Of a stretch of 64,000 nucleotides of DNA, positions 60,316 through 64,000 are shown piece by piece. The notes under the pieces are model-generated. The model was not told where the DNA came from and searched no databases. It was given only the letters and a program-made list of their open reading frames with translations. The stretch spans positions 1 through 64,000 of the forward strand of contig JAECUM010009479.1 in assembly GCA_016617855.1 (NCBI GenBank), read 5' to 3'. The translations under genes and the position numbers were made by a program. The number at the start of each line of letters is the position of its first letter. Position 1 is the stretch's first letter. The DNA comes from Megalonaias nervosa (taxonomy: Eukaryota > Mollusca > Bivalvia > Unionida > Unionidae).

Positions 60316-61556
60316 GTAAAAGCAATATATTTTGTCTGTCTTGTCTTTTATAGCAAGCATTATGTTCTCCATCAGCAGTGTCAGCTTCATGTTAATATTT
60401 CTTATTGCACGTCCATCATTCAGAATAAATTTGAAAGAGGTGAGACACCACATTTTGCAGAACCCATTTGTTAACATGAAGAATACAGGAGAAAACTGTA
60501 CGGCTCTTTTTTGTTTCAGTGTGGTACTTAAGGTCCATAAATGCTGCCACAGTGTAGCAAGAATTATAGATTATAATACGAAGGCATGTATGGGGCTGGG
60601 GGTCAACAAAATGTCAGTCAAACATGTAGTAATAATCCTAGTTTATGTAAATAGCAAAAATTTCACTTCATGCTATTTGTATGGTAATTTTGGCCAATAA
60701 TGTTTTTAAAGAAAATAAGGATATACGGTACTTTCTGCTTGTCGTCAGATGGCAATAAAAATAATTAATTTTTCTGTCAAGAAACATCTTAAAATATTAC
60801 ATTCATTGACTGAAAACATGAAAATTGGGAGAAGCACGTTTAACTGAAGATTATGTCATGGATGCTGATATGACAAATAGCATTTGTATAATAAAACCAT
60901 GTCACTCACCTGTAAATAGAAAATCTCAGTTGTAAAAGCAGAATATGAATGCTCCACCAATTATTAAAGGAGGAAACTGTTATAATAAAAGTCGGCTTGA
61001 AAAGTTTGTTTAACACATCCATTGTGTATAAGACTAAAATTTGCACCCAGTCCTATACAAAATGTATTTGAATACTTAGTCAAAGGCTGTATTTTTAACA
61101 AGGTGCAGATTTATCCACACTAGTGATGTTAAACAAAACTCGACAAGATGAAGACACTAACTTTGGAGCTTGTTACTTTTAATAAAGTGTGAATCATCTA
61201 ATGCTTTATGTTTGAGATCTTTATATCCACAGGTTAGTAATTTCATTTTAAACATTTGTTGTATCAGTGTCAGTGATGCAATAAATAGTGAAATATGGTT
61301 CTCCCAATTTATGTGAATTTGGATCATGCTTGTAAATTATCAATGATAATTACAAGCAAGCTATTCCCCAACTTTCTAAAAGCTTTGGTTGTCTATCTTT
61401 TCTTGTCATTACAGAGCTATATTTTGTTCTGAAAACACATGTACCTAAATAAAATTGATTTGAAACTATGCCTGAGCATTACAAGGCATGAAAATATTAT
61501 TTTGGGCGAAAAACTGTGTTCTTAAAACAGTAACCGTCGACAGAGAAAATATGGTA

Positions 61557-63445
61557 CAGTGTGACCCTGCTTTAGCACGCTCCATTATAACACAAATTTG
61601 GATATAACATGGTAGTGGTGTGGGTCCTGAAATTTCATAAACATGTGTTTTTCTTGTATACAATTAAAAAAAAATTCTTTCTTAAAAGTACAAAAAAATG
61701 TAAAAAGTTTATTATCATTTTGGGGAAGAGATTGTGTATAAATAATACAAGACGATCATGGCATGGCTTTTAAAATTTTTATGTATATTTTTTGATCACG
61801 AAAACTAGTTTTTTCTTCTTAAAAATACAAAAAATAACGTGTAAAAAGTTTATTCAGATAGCACAGGGCTTTGCCAATGTCTCAATTTGCAATTTTTTTT
61901 CCTTATTGGCAGCAAAATATACCATCAGGCGGCATTTGTTTTATTGGCGATATTGTTACATGAACAGATTCTTTGTCCATATTGACAAACCATCTTAACA
62001 GTGCATTGCTATATCATAATCCGCTTATCTTGACATTTAGCATGAGTACTGTATGTTGTGAGATATCCACTTTTTGTTGTTGGCATTTTTGGTAACGGAG
62101 ATCAACCGGACGTGGCATTATCTCATAATCTATCTTTTGTTGGATTTTCAGCCACTGGCTAGTAATTAATATATTTACATAGATTGACAATTGTATGTGG
62201 ATGGTAAGTAAAATTCCTCTTCTTTTCACTCAGAATTAAAATCTTCAGAACACTTACATTTTCTATAGTAATCCATGTCATCAGACCAGAACATATGCGT
62301 CTCTATCATGCGTTGAGCCTTTTTTAAATTTCTGACACATGCATTGAAGACAGCATCACTTCATGACCACAAATGTAAAAAAAAAACCAAAAACAAAACC
62401 AAGATCTTACTTTGTTGGTCTATTCAATAGGCAGGGAGGAATAGTAACTACAATCGACCAAATGACGGCCAATTCCTTTTTTAAAAATGTACCCAGATAA
62501 AATAGTTTGCTGAAATTTCAAAGAAAACAGATTACCTTTGAAGCACTGGTTGTTATGAAAATGTACTAAGGAAAAAATGGAAAAAAATCAGTCTCAATCA
62601 TACAATACAATTATTTGATTTTGCCACCGCAATAAGAAACTGGCATTTGTTTGGTTCTCCAAAGCTATCCTTTAGCGGTGACTTCAATATGCATGCACCC
62701 TTCATCAGAAAAAGCTGACAACAGTCTTCAAGAAAAACAAAGAACTTTTCTTCAAAGGAAGTCAGTACCAAACTTAAGTAAAAGCAATGGAATCTGATGG
62801 ATTGTTTCATTTTCCAATGTGACTGGAACACGTTTACTGTGCCACAAAAGTTTCCTTTTTGCAGGAAAAAAGTTTATGTTTATGAACGCTACCAACAGCG
62901 GCTTGAAACGCAATCCAACTTTTACCGACTTGGGATGTACTGAAAAGTAAATGCTTCATCATTTGTTATGTGATTGTGCTATTTGTTTCCACTGAATTCA
63001 GATCTATATGACCTGTGACAAAATTATTGAATATTTTAAATCTCTGTATGTGCATATTTTCAAAGGAATTACTTGTATTGTGGATTCAATGTATGTGATG
63101 AGATTCATGGGTGAGTACATGGTGTTGATACTCGATTCATGCTGTACATGCATGCTTCTCTGAATAAAGTAAATATTATATATGCCTTCTCTGTTTTCAC
63201 TACAGGTGTATTTCTCATTTAATATGCATCGATTTAAGATGGTATCTGTGTCAATGAACACGTATTTTTGCACCCACATTTTATTACCTACACACACACA
63301 CACTCCACCCCACCATGCGCAAATTTTTGGGATACATACATCGTTTTCTTCAGCTAACTGACCTGGTTGCTTATAACATGGTTCCGTCTTTAACACGGTC
63401 AGGTTCTATGGCTCCCAACTACCATGTTATAGCGGGGTCACACTG
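61557..63445 (-). mobile_element. ~1.9 kb TIR DNA transposon, pogo/Tc1-like ends
   Basis: Left end CAGTGTGACCCTGCTTTAGC, right end the inverted GCGGGGTCACACTG; ATATAACATGGTAGT is also shared by both ends in inverted form. TA precedes the left end; the right flank reads AA, so one duplication has mutated. Antisense frames (63004-63396 and 62598-62831) are open but not recognised as a transposase. Confidence 0.72.
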
Positions 63446-64000
63446 AAATACTACTCTTCATGGTGTTTTTTTTATCCATATTGTTATTCATTTGATAGAT
63501 CTTTATCATTTATTATTATTTAATAACCATGCTGGCCATCAACAGCTGCATTGTCATCGAGTTTAAGATGATTTAAATTGATGAAAACCTCAGTCACTTG
63601 TAAAAGAAAAATAAATGTAATCATTACATTTTTGTCACACGTGACCCGAGTGTATCTCATTATGAAGGTGATTCTTTATTTTTTGTTAAAGAGTTCAGAT
63701 CTCATATTTATCGCTTCTAAACACATTTTTTGCAGTTAAATGAACATCTGTCTGTAAAGAGTGCAATTAGTAATGTTGTCGTTTATGTCATTTCAGTATG
63801 TTGTTTTTAATTCAGAGCACCTGCTGAATAGCAACTGAGTGATGTCACACAAACAGAATGAGCACTGTTCTCATGCACGATTTGTATTCCTTCCTTTTAA
63901 TATTTTGTGATTTTATGTTGCTTGAGACCTGAGCTATTTTGCAAAGCATATGATGTTTCTCAACTTAATAATCTTGGAAGGCTGACTGTCCTGGCTTTCT
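63446..64000 (+). other. Intron or 3' region, nothing recognised
   Basis: Contains good-looking acceptors (TTTTTTGCAG before 63736, GTCATTTCAG before 63797), but the peptides that follow show no likeness to the NAA25 C-terminus. Confidence 0.4.

Noticed and set aside
62864..62940. TTTTTGCAG followed by a frame ending in TGA as the last NAA25 exon
   Set aside because: The phase-0 frame stops after six codons; the longer frame would need a different phase. It also lies inside the TIR element 61557-63445.
63736..63840. TTTTTTGCAG followed by a 24-codon frame as the last NAA25 exon
   Set aside because: Strong acceptor and correct phase, but the peptide shows no likeness to the family C-terminus.

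Overview
The window is AT-rich, intron- and repeat-dominated animal DNA. The single gene I can support is NAA25 (auxiliary TPR subunit of the NatB N-terminal acetyltransferase; the MDM20 orthologue), on the + strand. Fourteen consecutive coding exons can be read between 9389 and 60315. Splice phases agree across every junction, and the joined protein aligns from end to end with the C-terminal ~45% of vertebrate NAA25, as I remember that protein. The 5' part of the gene lies left of the window. The last short C-terminal exon was not found and probably lies right of it. tRNA-derived SINEs with a (CAACAA)n tail and DIRS elements point to a marine lophotrochozoan, most likely a mollusc. That taxonomic call is an inference.

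Layout. 1-9388: intron sequence with a ~5.4 kb block of ~1-1.25 kb tandem repeats (1440-6800) and a decayed non-LTR retrotransposon 3' end (8086-8612). 9389-9499: first exon, followed by four further copies of its own splice donor, then a ~4.4 kb decayed DIRS element (9728-14169) bounded by inverted repeats. 14900-31000: eight exons (15529 to 29823) among SINEs, a ~200 bp foldback family, microsatellites and a small TIR element. 31978-35407: a second member of the same DIRS family. 36233-37901: a 1.67 kb TIR transposon with TA duplications. 39091-41650: two exons flanking an intron that starts with a GC donor, which is repeated about 18 times in a minisatellite, and ends with a duplicated acceptor. 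46684-49753: two exons. 50.8-58.5 kb: a hAT-like fragment, a third DIRS-like relic and an antisense non-LTR endonuclease fragment. 60166-60315: last exon seen. 61557-63445: a pogo/Tc1-like TIR element.

No bacterial-type operon, CRISPR array or rRNA is present, and no intact transposon ORF survives. Almost every longer open frame outside the exons is chance or transposon debris. The most unusual signal is the repeated tandem duplication of NAA25 splice sites (9490-9715, 39165-40065, 41558-41591).
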